Positions 55,598 through 63,653 of a stretch of DNA of 64,000 nucleotides are shown here, piece after piece. A program made the position numbers and the translations under genes. The stretch's first letter is position 1. Each line of letters opens with the position of its first letter. This DNA comes from Blautia caecimuris (GTDB lineage: Bacteria > Bacillota > Clostridia > Lachnospirales > Lachnospiraceae): NCBI RefSeq assembly GCF_024622975.1, contig NZ_JANJZT010000013.1, positions 34,073-98,072 of the forward strand, written 5' to 3'. The notes beneath the pieces were generated by a model that had not been told where the DNA came from, made no database searches, and saw nothing but the letters and a program-made list of their open reading frames with translations.

Positions 55598-56116
55598 TCA
55601 AAGTAAAAGCTTCTTCCACTTCCTAATCTTTGTCCGAAATGTTCCAAAGGGGGCTACTGTATTTACATGAATAAACTTATAAACTTCCCATACTGCTGTT
55701 TTGGTAGCTTCATCTGCCCACTTTCTTTTATGTGGTAAAAATAGCTCCTCTTCCGTCATAGAATCAATCATTGTAAAAATTCTCTGTATATTATCATCCA
55801 GCATGCCCATTAGTTCTTTTAGAGATAAATGTGCATAGGTATCGGTAAACCACTGATACAATTCCCCCAATTGATTCCACTTAAAACCATCCGATGGTGT
55901 TTTCACTGGAAGTCCAGCCTGTTCATCATTTTCCCATTTCAATACTAATGTGGTCCACCCAACCTGATATGCAAGATTTTCTGCAGGTGTTCGATCTACC
56001 TCCATACATCGTTTGTCCTTCAAGGATTCCGGGATATCCTCAAACTCTGCAATATATTTGTCGTAAGCCCTCTTGATTTCTGCCTTTAGTTCCTCTTTAT
56101 TTTCATACGTCTTCAT
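55598..56116 (-). CDS. ClbS/DfsB family four-helix-bundle protein
   Basis: 172 residues. Family pattern: AEIKRAYDKYIAEFEDIPE near the start, DRTPAENLAYQVGWTTLVLKWE near residue 41, FKWNQLGELYQWF near 78 and a C-terminal WKKLL. The DinB-like superfamily includes ClbS, a self-protection hydrolase for colibactin-type cyclopropanes; most members have no proven role. GAGG precedes the ATG. First of several small accessory genes in the same direction. Confidence 0.88.
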   Translation of the reverse strand: MKTYENKEELKAEIKRAYDKYIAEFEDIPESLKDKRCMEVDRTPAENLAYQVGWTTLVLKWENDEQAGLPVKTPSDGFKWNQLGELYQWFTDTYAHLSLKELMGMLDDNIQRIFTMIDSMTEEELFLPHKRKWADEATKTAVWEVYKFIHVNTVAPFGTFRTKIRKWKKLLL

Positions 56117-56169
56117 CGTTTACCTCGCAGTCTTCCGTCTTTACTCCTTGTTCCATACTCCAAAATTGA

Positions 56170-56586
56170 TTATCCCCTACGAATTTCAATAAGCTGAAGT
56201 ACATCCGCAAACATTTCTCCTTGATCTTCTAAATCAATCATAAGCCATTTTTGTCCATTTCCCCATCTTGTTTTTTCGTAAAGTTCTCTTAATTCTGGGG
56301 CACAGTCGCATAAAATATTCTCAACTGCTTCTTTTACTTTTGAACCAATCACAACCAGCACTGTGAAATACCCTTCTCTTGGATATATCGTACACAGGCT
56401 TTTCCCAGACTTTTTAAATTTTACATTCCAACCACGTTCCAAACTACAACGGCTAAATTCTATTTTCTCATTGCACCTGTACTTCTTTTTAATCTCGGAG
56501 CAAAATTGCATAAACACCGGATTTCTAATATATGCTGCAAAATCCTCTAATACCGGAATTTCCTCTTGGTTTTTTATATCAATCAT
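56170..56586 (-). CDS. DUF3788 family protein
   Basis: 138 residues from the ATG at 56586 (AAAGGAG seven nt upstream; an ATG two codons earlier abuts that site). The pattern LEDFAAYIRNP, ERGWNVKFKKSGKSLCTIYP, GYFTVLVVIG and KWLMIDLE fits DUF3788, a small alpha/beta family related to DUF1801-type fold proteins. Function unknown. Confidence 0.85.
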   Translation of the reverse strand: MIDIKNQEEIPVLEDFAAYIRNPVFMQFCSEIKKKYRCNEKIEFSRCSLERGWNVKFKKSGKSLCTIYPREGYFTVLVVIGSKVKEAVENILCDCAPELRELYEKTRWGNGQKWLMIDLEDQGEMFADVLQLIEIRRG

Positions 56587-56685
56587 AACCATTCTCCTTT
56601 GCTCTTTATAGAAACTGAAGTCTATGGCTTTTCTTCAAACTTAACATGTTAAAGCCTCATCTTGTGCTCTGCTTATCCTCGCTCC

Positions 56686-56744
56686 TCCATAAACCTATAA
56701 TATGAACTTCAGTATATCACATCAACGTCCGTTCTTGTGAGATA
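56686..56744 (-). repeat. Upstream repeat A (shared with 57158-57232)
   Basis: Shares ACTTCAGTATATCA, ATCAACRTCC and TCTTGTGAG blocks with the region upstream of the next genes. On the reverse strand the block contains TGATATACTGAAG, a possible -10 region. Confidence 0.55.
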
Positions 56745-56767
56745 ACTGGAATTTTTTGTTGAAACAC

Positions 56768-57097
56768 TTAAACAAATGAAGCATAAATAACATAAATTTC
56801 TGCAATCAAAACAATTCCGAGAACGCCATCTATCATCAAATTATACTGTATATCTGTCAAAAATGTTTTTGAATGTGTCAGGAAGTATTTAATATTTTCT
56901 TTCCCAGTCAAAAGTGTAATTATGAGTAACAAAATAGGAAATAAAAAAATCTCTACCTTATTTCCAAAATCATCTGCTATCCCATTTGCAAAATGAACAG
57001 GAATAATCTGAGGTAAGAAAAACACGCTTACTATTGCTAATAAAATACCAATACTGCACATTCCCCATGTTAATTTTCTGCTTCCTACAAGTTTCAT
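56768..57097 (-). CDS. DUF1648-type small membrane protein
   Basis: 109 residues from the ATG at 57097. Three or four hydrophobic segments, with the DUF1648 motif LPQIIPVHFANGIADDFGNK near residue 29 (P-x-H-x-x-x-G-x-x-D). Proteins of this family often sit beside ABC transporters or SdpI-type immunity proteins; this one is short and lacks the SdpI domain. Function unknown. Confidence 0.75.
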   Translation of the reverse strand: MKLVGSRKLTWGMCSIGILLAIVSVFFLPQIIPVHFANGIADDFGNKVEIFLFPILLLIITLLTGKENIKYFLTHSKTFLTDIQYNLMIDGVLGIVLIAEIYVIYASFV

Positions 57098-57157
57098 AAA
57101 AATGCCTTCTTTCTGCAAAAATTAATTTTATAGTTTTTCTCCTGGCTATGCCTATTT

Positions 57158-57232
57158 CTCCACAAATCTAATAATATGGACTTCAGTATATCATATCATT
57201 TATATCGCATCAACATCCAATCTTGTGAGGTA
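57158..57232 (-). repeat. Upstream repeat B (shared with 56686-56744)
   Basis: Same blocks as repeat A with an extra ~15 bases (ATTTATATCGC) in the middle; lies between the DUF1648 and the 255-residue membrane-protein genes. Confidence 0.55.
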
Positions 57233-57278
57233 CATTTGAAATAATTCCGGCTAAATACTCCTTGCTGTCTTGCCCCTT

Positions 57279-58046
57279 CTACTCTGTATCGGATTTCTCT
57301 TGATCTGCGTCTTCTCTTTTATTCTTCCTTTTCGTTAACCTGTTTTTCACTTCAACCAAACCTACAAAGGCAACAACCACTGTAGCCATCCCCATTCCTA
57401 TCCCTGAAGCAATATCATTGATGATATTTTGAGCAGGAGATAACGCCATTCCCAGTAAAACGCCATATACCATCGCAAATAGTAGAACAGAAAGGAGGTC
57501 TTTGACCTTACGTTCACGAAATGTCTTCTTATACTTTTCCTCCCATTCTTCTTTCAGACTTTGCAATTCTACTTTCCCTTTTTTCCCATCCTCTAATAAT
57601 AATGTAAAAGGTACATAAGCTCCGATCAAAACGCTAATTGTTATATTTGGAATTTCTAAAGCCAATTTCGAAGCATCACGACTTGCAATAATAAATCCCG
57701 ATATGCAGGCACCCACATACGCCATAAAAATATAGCGTTTTTTTTCACTTATCCCCAAATCACTTTTTTTAAAACATAAAGAAAACAGATAGTCCATAGC
57801 CCAAATCAAAAGAAGTAATAGCACTGCACATATCACAGCATTAAAGTTAGCCTCTATGAGTAACGAAAAGCAAATATATGCATACGATGATATGAGCATA
57901 AGCAAAACATAAACAAGTTGCTGTATCGGCTTCTTGATTCTATTTACAAATTCAAAAACCCAATATTTTTCCCTATAAACACAATAAATAAAGCCCACCG
58001 TAAGTATCATGCTGATAGCATAAGATATTATTAAAACTCTCTCCAT
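57279..58046 (-). CDS. Hypothetical multi-pass membrane protein
   Basis: 255 residues, AAAGGAG before the ATG. About seven hydrophobic segments (3-25, 40-65, 68-92, 108-128, 133-155, 188-208, 215-238) and a charged C-terminal tail NRLTKRKNKREDADQEKSDTE. A coiled charged loop (GKKGKVELQSLKEEWEEKYKK, ~160-180) faces the cytosol. No family recognised. Confidence 0.65.
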   Translation of the reverse strand: MERVLIISYAISMILTVGFIYCVYREKYWVFEFVNRIKKPIQQLVYVLLMLISSYAYICFSLLIEANFNAVICAVLLLLLIWAMDYLFSLCFKKSDLGISEKKRYIFMAYVGACISGFIIASRDASKLALEIPNITISVLIGAYVPFTLLLEDGKKGKVELQSLKEEWEEKYKKTFRERKVKDLLSVLLFAMVYGVLLGMALSPAQNIINDIASGIGMGMATVVVAFVGLVEVKNRLTKRKNKREDADQEKSDTE

Positions 58047-58410
58047 GTATTATTTCTCCTTTGTAAAAACTGTTTGATATAGCCTATATCTTCATTTTTC
58101 AAATAAAGCTGATCTCCTGCCTTAATATTTAACGCTGCAGTAAACTCATTCCAATATTATTATAGCAGAATTGTAGCAATTATCTATTGTTTACGATTTA
58201 TAACTATAAATTTCAAATTTTTCAAAATAGATACTTAACCTCGATTCAATTCTTTGAATAACTACTTTTATATCCTTTTATCACATCTCTATAAATACAA
58301 ATTACTCTCTAAATTTTTGCCGATTGTTTCTAATAAGTAACAACCTTTATTTGTTGTATTGGGTATACTTTGTAAAAGTTACTAACTAGTCACACACAGG
58401 GAGGTTTATT
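58047..58410. other. Divergent intergenic region
   Basis: AT-rich; contains AAGTAACAACC and AAGTTACTAAC, related blocks about 45 nt apart upstream of the XRE gene, and a TATACT box near 58366. No gene seen. Confidence 0.4.
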
Positions 58411-58641
58411 ATGCAGTGGATTTTGCAAGATATACCCTTAGGCCGCAATATACAAACAATACGAATGAACCAAAACCTAACACAAATGCAAGTGGTAGAA
58501 CGGATGCAACTATCTGGTAGTTCCATGTCCCGAAGCACTCTAGCTAATATCGAAGCAGGTCGTAGAAATATAAAAGCAAGTGATCTTCGGACACTAAAAA
58601 ATGTACTTCATGCAAATTATGATGATTTTTTTAAAGATTGA
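58411..58641 (+). CDS. XRE-family helix-turn-helix regulator
   Basis: 76 residues, GGGAGG before the ATG. LGRNIQTIRMNQNLTQMQVVERM ... SRSTLANIEAGRRNIKASDL is a complete Cro/C1-type five-helix DNA-binding domain with no extra sensor domain. It lies directly upstream of a response regulator in the same direction and may control it. Confidence 0.92.
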   Translation: MQWILQDIPLGRNIQTIRMNQNLTQMQVVERMQLSGSSMSRSTLANIEAGRRNIKASDLRTLKNVLHANYDDFFKD

Positions 58642-58673
58642 ATATTAAGTTTTACAGTTTTGAGGTCATGCAA

Positions 58674-59342
58674 ATGTCAAGTTTATTAATTGTTGAAGAT
58701 GAACAGCGTATCCAAGATATGCTTGTAGAATTTCTTGAAAGCCAGGGACATCTTTGCTATAGAGCAAATGACGGAATAGACGCATTAGCCATATTAAAAA
58801 GCCATTCCGTTGAATTGATTGTTCTGGATATTATGTTGCCCCATTTAAACGGTTTCGATTTTTGCACGCAAGCCCGTCTATTTAGTGATATACCCATCAT
58901 TATATTAACAGCAAAGGATTCTGAAGAGGACAAAATACATGGTTACGAATTAGGTGCAGACGATTATGTAACCAAACCATTCAGTCCCAAAGTTTTATGT
59001 GCCAAAATCAATGCCATTCTTAGAAGGCGTGAAGGAACTGAATCCTCCTATCTATATGCAGGAATTATAAAAGTAAATATCTCCTCCCACGAAGTTTTTG
59101 TAAATGATATTCTTATTTCTTTAACTCATAAAGAATATGAACTGCTGCTTTTCTTCATAAAACATCCGGACTTTGTTTTTACCCGAAAGCAGCTCCTAGA
59201 AAAAATATGGGAGTATGAACATAATATTGATACCCGCACTGTGGATACGCATATTAAAACTCTACGTCATAAACTTGGCAGTGCTGGATCTTATATTATT
59301 ACTCTTGTACGTTCAGGTTATAAATTTCAAATACATCTATAA
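58674..59342 (+). CDS. OmpR-family response regulator without an adjacent kinase
   Basis: 222 residues from the ATG at 58674 (GAGGT seven nt upstream). Receiver MSSLLIVEDEQ with phospho-Asp in LIVLDIMLPHLNG near residue 52, Lys in YVTKPFSP near 102, and a winged helix (LTHKEYELLLFFIKHP ... TRTVDTHIKTLRHKLG). Closely similar in its output domain to the regulator at 63650-64000. No kinase gene neighbours it; the kinase at 62577-63653 is the nearest candidate. Confidence 0.94.
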   Translation: MSSLLIVEDEQRIQDMLVEFLESQGHLCYRANDGIDALAILKSHSVELIVLDIMLPHLNGFDFCTQARLFSDIPIIILTAKDSEEDKIHGYELGADDYVTKPFSPKVLCAKINAILRRREGTESSYLYAGIIKVNISSHEVFVNDILISLTHKEYELLLFFIKHPDFVFTRKQLLEKIWEYEHNIDTRTVDTHIKTLRHKLGSAGSYIITLVRSGYKFQIHL

Positions 59343-59358
59343 AGACTGAGACATATAT

Positions 59359-59420
59359 AAAAACATCAAATCTTCAATAAAGACTCTCTATCTGTTTCTG
59401 TTTGAAGACTTGATGTTTTT
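59359..59420. terminator. Convergent terminator
   Basis: AAAAACATCAA-A-TCTTCAA (59359-59377) pairs with TTGAAGA-C-TTGATGTTTTT (59402-59420), between the response regulator and the leftward ABC operon. Confidence 0.88.
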
Positions 59421-59422
59421 AG

Positions 59423-60436
59423 TTAGTTATCTTCTTTCTTCTGCCTTCTTTCAATTGCCCAGAACAGCACGAACCATAAAATACTATGCAAGACCATAAT
59501 AGCAATAGACTTTCCAACTTCTGCTGTATTTCCATTTACCATTCCCATAATTCCTTCAAATGTTGCTGTAGACGGAACTAAATAACACAATTTACCCAGT
59601 GTAGTTTCTCCCAAATGAAGTAAATAAGAAATTAACGGTACTGCAATAAATATAATCATAGAAATTTTTACGTATGTTATACCAATTAAAATTCCATCAG
59701 CCCATTTTCCAATCAGCATACCTACTAGTGCGGAAATAAATGCAGACAACACAATAAGCAACAACATAACTGGAATATATTTTAAGGCTAAACGAAGACT
59801 AAAACAAACCGTCAAAATGGAGGATAAGCATCCAAAAGTAAATCCAATAAAGATTTTCTGTAGCATATATTGTTTTTTTGTCATTGGAAGAATCTCATTA
59901 ATATATACAACACCTTCTTCTTTTTCAGAAACCATATTCATTGCATTAAACACGCATCCCATAAACATGGCAATAATTAAGATAACAGCTATAAAAACAT
60001 ATTTATAGTTTGCAATAAAATTAGGTTGCGGTAATACTTTCACATCTAAATCATTCGTATCTCCACGTTGATCATAAATTGCTGGTAAAGAAGCTGCAAT
60101 CTCTTTAAATAATTCCAATTCATCTCCCGATACTAGTACCTTGATACAATTTCCTATTTTTTGAACTCCTAAAATATTAGTCGCTGGGTCATTTATTTTA
60201 GCAATTAAATCATCTTCTGTTTCATAAGTATGAACAACCCCATAAGCCTTTAACCATTCAATGTCTTCTGAGGTGAAATCCTGTTTACATACAGCAAAGT
60301 TTATTTCCTCCAAAGAAGAAAGATCAACCCCGCCTATAGCAGTTAAAAGGATTGCCAATACAACAGGTAAGAAGAAGGACATAATACACATTTTATCTTT
60401 TCTAACGGCTTTTAACTGATAAAGAATACCTCCCAT
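59423..60436 (-). CDS. ABC-2 type export permease 2
   Basis: 337 residues. One N-terminal helix (FFLPVVLAILLTAIGG), an extracellular domain of ~120 residues, then five helices in the C-terminal half: the ABC-2 exporter layout. It follows permease 1 by one base. The two permeases and ATPase would form a heterodimeric exporter. The peptide-antibiotic link is suggested only by the adjacent two-component system. Confidence 0.9.
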   Translation of the reverse strand: MGGILYQLKAVRKDKMCIMSFFLPVVLAILLTAIGGVDLSSLEEINFAVCKQDFTSEDIEWLKAYGVVHTYETEDDLIAKINDPATNILGVQKIGNCIKVLVSGDELELFKEIAASLPAIYDQRGDTNDLDVKVLPQPNFIANYKYVFIAVILIIAMFMGCVFNAMNMVSEKEEGVVYINEILPMTKKQYMLQKIFIGFTFGCLSSILTVCFSLRLALKYIPVMLLLIVLSAFISALVGMLIGKWADGILIGITYVKISMIIFIAVPLISYLLHLGETTLGKLCYLVPSTATFEGIMGMVNGNTAEVGKSIAIMVLHSILWFVLFWAIERRQKKEDN

Positions 60437-60437
60437 A

Positions 60438-61439
60438 TTACCCCTCCTTACTAAGTTCCCGCATAAACGCCATTTTCACCAACATGAAAAGCAGAAAAAT
60501 ACTGCAAAGACATAACAAAAAGTAAGTAATTCCTTCTTGTTGAAAATCAAAAAACGCATTTTTCATTCCCATATAAAGGTGATAGAAAGGGTGCCATTTA
60601 ATCCAACTGTTTTGTGCCGAAGTATTTGCAGAAAGGAATACAGGAGCAGAAATAAATAATGCGACAACCAAATAAGCAAGTGAAAACTGTTTAAAATCTT
60701 TCAGCAATAAGGAACAGCCCATTCCTACCAGAGCCATAATTAAAGATAAAATCCCAGTCTGTAAGAGTACTCGTGGCAATATATGGAATGTTTCTGGACT
60801 CCTTACATTGAAAATAGCAAGGAGTGTGGCAAATATTAAATCTGAAATCAAAAACACAAGCAATTTTGATAGAATAAAAAATGCCTTAGGGGCAGGCGTG
60901 ATACCATATACCCGCATAACCCCCATCTGTTTCTCTTTAAATAAAATAGAAGCAATTCCTAAAAATCCAACTGCAATAATTTCGATAAACAACAATTCAC
61001 AGCTCATTTCTTTTCTCTGCTTTTCTTCTGCTGTATTTTTTCCTACAATTATTGGAGTTTCAAACTCTTTACCTTTTAGCAATGAATGAGCATAAGTAAT
61101 TCTATGATTATCAATCGTATCACTGCCATAATACAATACGAATTCAGGATTTTTTTCTTTATACATAATCCCAATTCCATTCGTATCTTTTGATAAACAG
61201 TCATATACTTCCTGTTCTGACCGAACAACTTTGATCTTATCACTAAAACCTTCTGAATAAGATACTCCTTTAGGTACATACATATACACACCATACCCTG
61301 GAGCTTTCATAAAGTTCACGTATCCAAAATTAATAAACAATGTATAAAGTATCAAAGAACCCAATGCCAACAAAAAGAATTTTCCTGAAATCATCATCTG
61401 GAGGTCTTTTTTTAGCAACGAACAAAACGATTTTTGCAT
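60438..61439 (-). CDS. ABC-2 type export permease 1
   Basis: 333 residues with the same plan as its neighbour: one helix near residue 20-40, a ~120-residue extracellular domain, and C-terminal helices (LLFIEIIAVGFLGIASILF, LLVFLISDLIFATLLAIF, VLLQTGILSLIMALVGMG). It begins one base before the ATPase stop region (gap of zero bases), so the operon is tightly packed. Confidence 0.9.
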   Translation of the reverse strand: MQKSFCSLLKKDLQMMISGKFFLLALGSLILYTLFINFGYVNFMKAPGYGVYMYVPKGVSYSEGFSDKIKVVRSEQEVYDCLSKDTNGIGIMYKEKNPEFVLYYGSDTIDNHRITYAHSLLKGKEFETPIIVGKNTAEEKQRKEMSCELLFIEIIAVGFLGIASILFKEKQMGVMRVYGITPAPKAFFILSKLLVFLISDLIFATLLAIFNVRSPETFHILPRVLLQTGILSLIMALVGMGCSLLLKDFKQFSLAYLVVALFISAPVFLSANTSAQNSWIKWHPFYHLYMGMKNAFFDFQQEGITYFLLCLCSIFLLFMLVKMAFMRELSKEG

Positions 61440-62288
61440 TTACGTCAGCCTCCTCCCCGTATATTTAATAAACATATCTTCCAAAGTTGGCTCTTTTGAA
61501 TGAATACTAATAATCTCATCCTGTGCAAACATCATACTTTTTCTTAGTTCATCTGCTTCAATAATCTCTGTCTTCCTTTCTCCTTTGTAAACGTATTCAA
61601 TAAGAACCTGATGACTACTGTTTCTTTCTTTGAGATTTTTTGGTGTATCTAATGCCACAATATCCCCGTTTGAAATGAAAGCTACCCTATCGCAAAGCAA
61701 ATCAGCATCAACCATATTATGAGTTGTAAGGAATACAGTTGTCCCTCTTTTTTTTTCTTCTTCAATAATCTTCCGAAATAAAACAGCTCCTGCAGGATCT
61801 AAACCACTTGTCGGTTCATCTAAGAACAGTAATTTAGGGCTGCTCATCAATACTCTTGCCATACTTGCCCTCTGCCTCATTCCTTTTGAGTATGATGAAA
61901 CTGGTTTTTTCAAAAAATCCTTTTTAAATTGTAAACTATCCAAAACCTCCAAGGGATCTCTTAATTGTGCTTTTGGATAAAAAGAGGCAAAATAGCTTAG
62001 ATTATCCAAAACACTTAAATTATTGTAAAGATAAGGAAATTCAAACAGAACTCCTATCTGTTGAAAAAAAGTTGGACTTCTGAAATCACATATTTCCTTT
62101 CCAAACAAACGTACAGTTCCTTTATACCCCTTTAAAATTCCAGTTAAAATTTTTTGAGTGGTTGATTTCCCTGATCCATTAGGACCAAGAAATCCAAAGA
62201 TTTCTCCTTCGTCAACATGAAAATTCAATCCATGAAGGACCTCTTTATCTTTCCCATATGCAAAGGTCAGATTTTTCACATCTATCAT
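61440..62288 (-). CDS. ABC exporter ATP-binding protein
   Basis: 282 residues. Walker A GPNGSGKSTTQK near residue 36, signature YSKGMRQRASMARVL near 132, Walker B LLFLDEPTSGLDPAG near 152, switch His in LTTHN. C-terminal extension of ~70 residues. Its ATG overlaps the stop of a 51-residue membrane protein gene (ATGA), making a four-gene operon. Confidence 0.95.
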   Translation of the reverse strand: MIDVKNLTFAYGKDKEVLHGLNFHVDEGEIFGFLGPNGSGKSTTQKILTGILKGYKGTVRLFGKEICDFRSPTFFQQIGVLFEFPYLYNNLSVLDNLSYFASFYPKAQLRDPLEVLDSLQFKKDFLKKPVSSYSKGMRQRASMARVLMSSPKLLFLDEPTSGLDPAGAVLFRKIIEEEKKRGTTVFLTTHNMVDADLLCDRVAFISNGDIVALDTPKNLKERNSSHQVLIEYVYKGERKTEIIEADELRKSMMFAQDEIISIHSKEPTLEDMFIKYTGRRLT

Positions 62289-62440
62289 TCCTCATCACCC
62301 CACTTGTTCCTCTTTTTTTTGTTTTTTTCCTGTTCTCTTTTAGTCCACCATTTTATAAATTTCACTTTAATGGGAATCACCGCAATAATTGCGACTACAA
62401 TAAAAAGCCACCAGTACCATTCCATTCCTAAAAATTCCAT
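62285..62440 (-). CDS. Small single-pass membrane protein (51 aa) leading the ABC operon
   Basis: ATG at 62440 with GAGGAGG eight nt upstream; the frame reads MEFLGMEWYWWLFIVVAIIA then VIPIKVKFIKWWTKREQEKN and a basic tail. One membrane helix followed by a highly charged cytosolic tail, the same plan as the 40-residue protein at 37873-37995 in the other ABC operon. It overlaps the ATPase start by four bases. Likely an accessory subunit; function not known. Confidence 0.8.
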   Translation of the reverse strand: MEFLGMEWYWWLFIVVAIIAVIPIKVKFIKWWTKREQEKNKKKRNKWGDEE

Positions 62441-62513
62441 ATTAATTTCCTCCTCTTCTACTATTTTATATCTATATACTACGACCCTTGGTTGAAATTC
62501 CTGTGCGTTCTCA

Positions 62514-62531
62514 GTGAAATTGATGTGAAAT
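62514..62531 (-). promoter_or_regulatory. Candidate response-regulator binding site
   Basis: Direct repeat GTGAAAT at 62514-62520 and 62525-62531, an 11-bp period typical of OmpR-family sites, located between the kinase terminator and the ABC operon start. Confidence 0.5.
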
Positions 62532-62537
62532 CATCAA

Positions 62538-62563
62538 AAAAAGCTGCCACTCAGACAGCTTTT
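62538..62563 (-). terminator. Terminator of the two-component genes
   Basis: AAAGCTG (62540-62546) pairs with CAGCTTT (62556-62562), with a run of T on the reverse strand. Confidence 0.88.
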
Positions 62564-62576
62564 ACAAATTTTGCAT

Positions 62577-63653
62577 CTACAATACTTTCGGAAGGGCAAA
62601 GTAAAATTCTACTCCATCTTTTTTATTGCTTACCCCATATTTATATCCTTGCATATTTAAAACCTGGGCCACAATGGCCAATCCTAATCCAGTTCCTTCA
62701 TATTCTGTTTCAGAAGTGCGATAAAATTTATTCCATATTTTTCCTATGACATCTTCGGGAATACATTTTCCTTGATTAAAAATACGAAAGGTAATTTCGT
62801 CCTTTACTTCTTCTACTGTCAATTTCAAGATTCCGGTTGTTTCTACATTTTTTCTGGCATTCAGTAAAAGATTTTCAACAACTTGTTCCATACGGCGTTT
62901 ATCAGTTTCGACATATACTTTATTTTCAGGTAATACATATTGAAAAATATAATTACTGTTTGGAATATCCAATAATAGTCTACCTGCCATTGTTTCAACA
63001 AATTCTATAAATTCAAATCTTTCTTTGCGAAGAGTGTAAGCGCCTGATTCCAAGGAAGATAAATCAATTAGAGTAGAAATCAGCTTGCTCATTCTCTCTG
63101 TTTCCTCAATAATTATTTTGGTATATTTTTCTTTTATAACAGGATTCTCGTTATTTTCCATTCCCTCTGCATAGGCTCTTATAATTCCTATTGGCGTTTT
63201 CATCTCATGTGACAAATTATCCACTAACTCTTTCCTTTCAGCCAGCAAACATTCCTTCTGACGAACATCTTTCTCTAGCTGGATATTAGTAGTTTCCACT
63301 TCATGTAAAACTTTTTGTAGATTAATCGCCATTTTATTAATATTATGAGCCAACACACCATATTCGTCTTTTGAGGAAACATTGCACAATTCCGAAAAAT
63401 CAAGGTTAGCAATTTTGCTTGTAACCTCATTAATTTCCAGAAGCGGTTTTGTTATAAAACATTTTAGGCAATGATCCATAGTTAAAATGATAGCTACAAT
63501 AACCAAAAGCAACCCATATAAGGCAACATTATCTCCAGGCGATTTTATCGCTATGATAAAGAGAATTCCTAAACTCACACCAGATAATTTTGATACCAAC
63601 AGGATCTTTTTTTGTATGGAATGTAGTTCCATTTTATAAATTATTTTTTTCAT
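62577..63653 (-). CDS. HAMP-containing sensor histidine kinase
   Basis: 358 residues. Two membrane helices (~16-36 and 42-60) separated by only a few residues, so no real extracellular sensor; HAMP-like segment (67-120); phospho-His H149 in DNLSHEMKTPIGIIRAY; N box NLLLNARKN; G1/G2 boxes NQGKCIPEDVIGKIW and GTGLGLAIV. Intramembrane-sensing kinases of this type often respond to antibiotics together with an ABC exporter. It overlaps the response regulator by four bases (ATGA). Confidence 0.94.
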   Translation of the reverse strand: MKKIIYKMELHSIQKKILLVSKLSGVSLGILFIIAIKSPGDNVALYGLLLVIVAIILTMDHCLKCFITKPLLEINEVTSKIANLDFSELCNVSSKDEYGVLAHNINKMAINLQKVLHEVETTNIQLEKDVRQKECLLAERKELVDNLSHEMKTPIGIIRAYAEGMENNENPVIKEKYTKIIIEETERMSKLISTLIDLSSLESGAYTLRKERFEFIEFVETMAGRLLLDIPNSNYIFQYVLPENKVYVETDKRRMEQVVENLLLNARKNVETTGILKLTVEEVKDEITFRIFNQGKCIPEDVIGKIWNKFYRTSETEYEGTGLGLAIVAQVLNMQGYKYGVSNKKDGVEFYFALPKVL

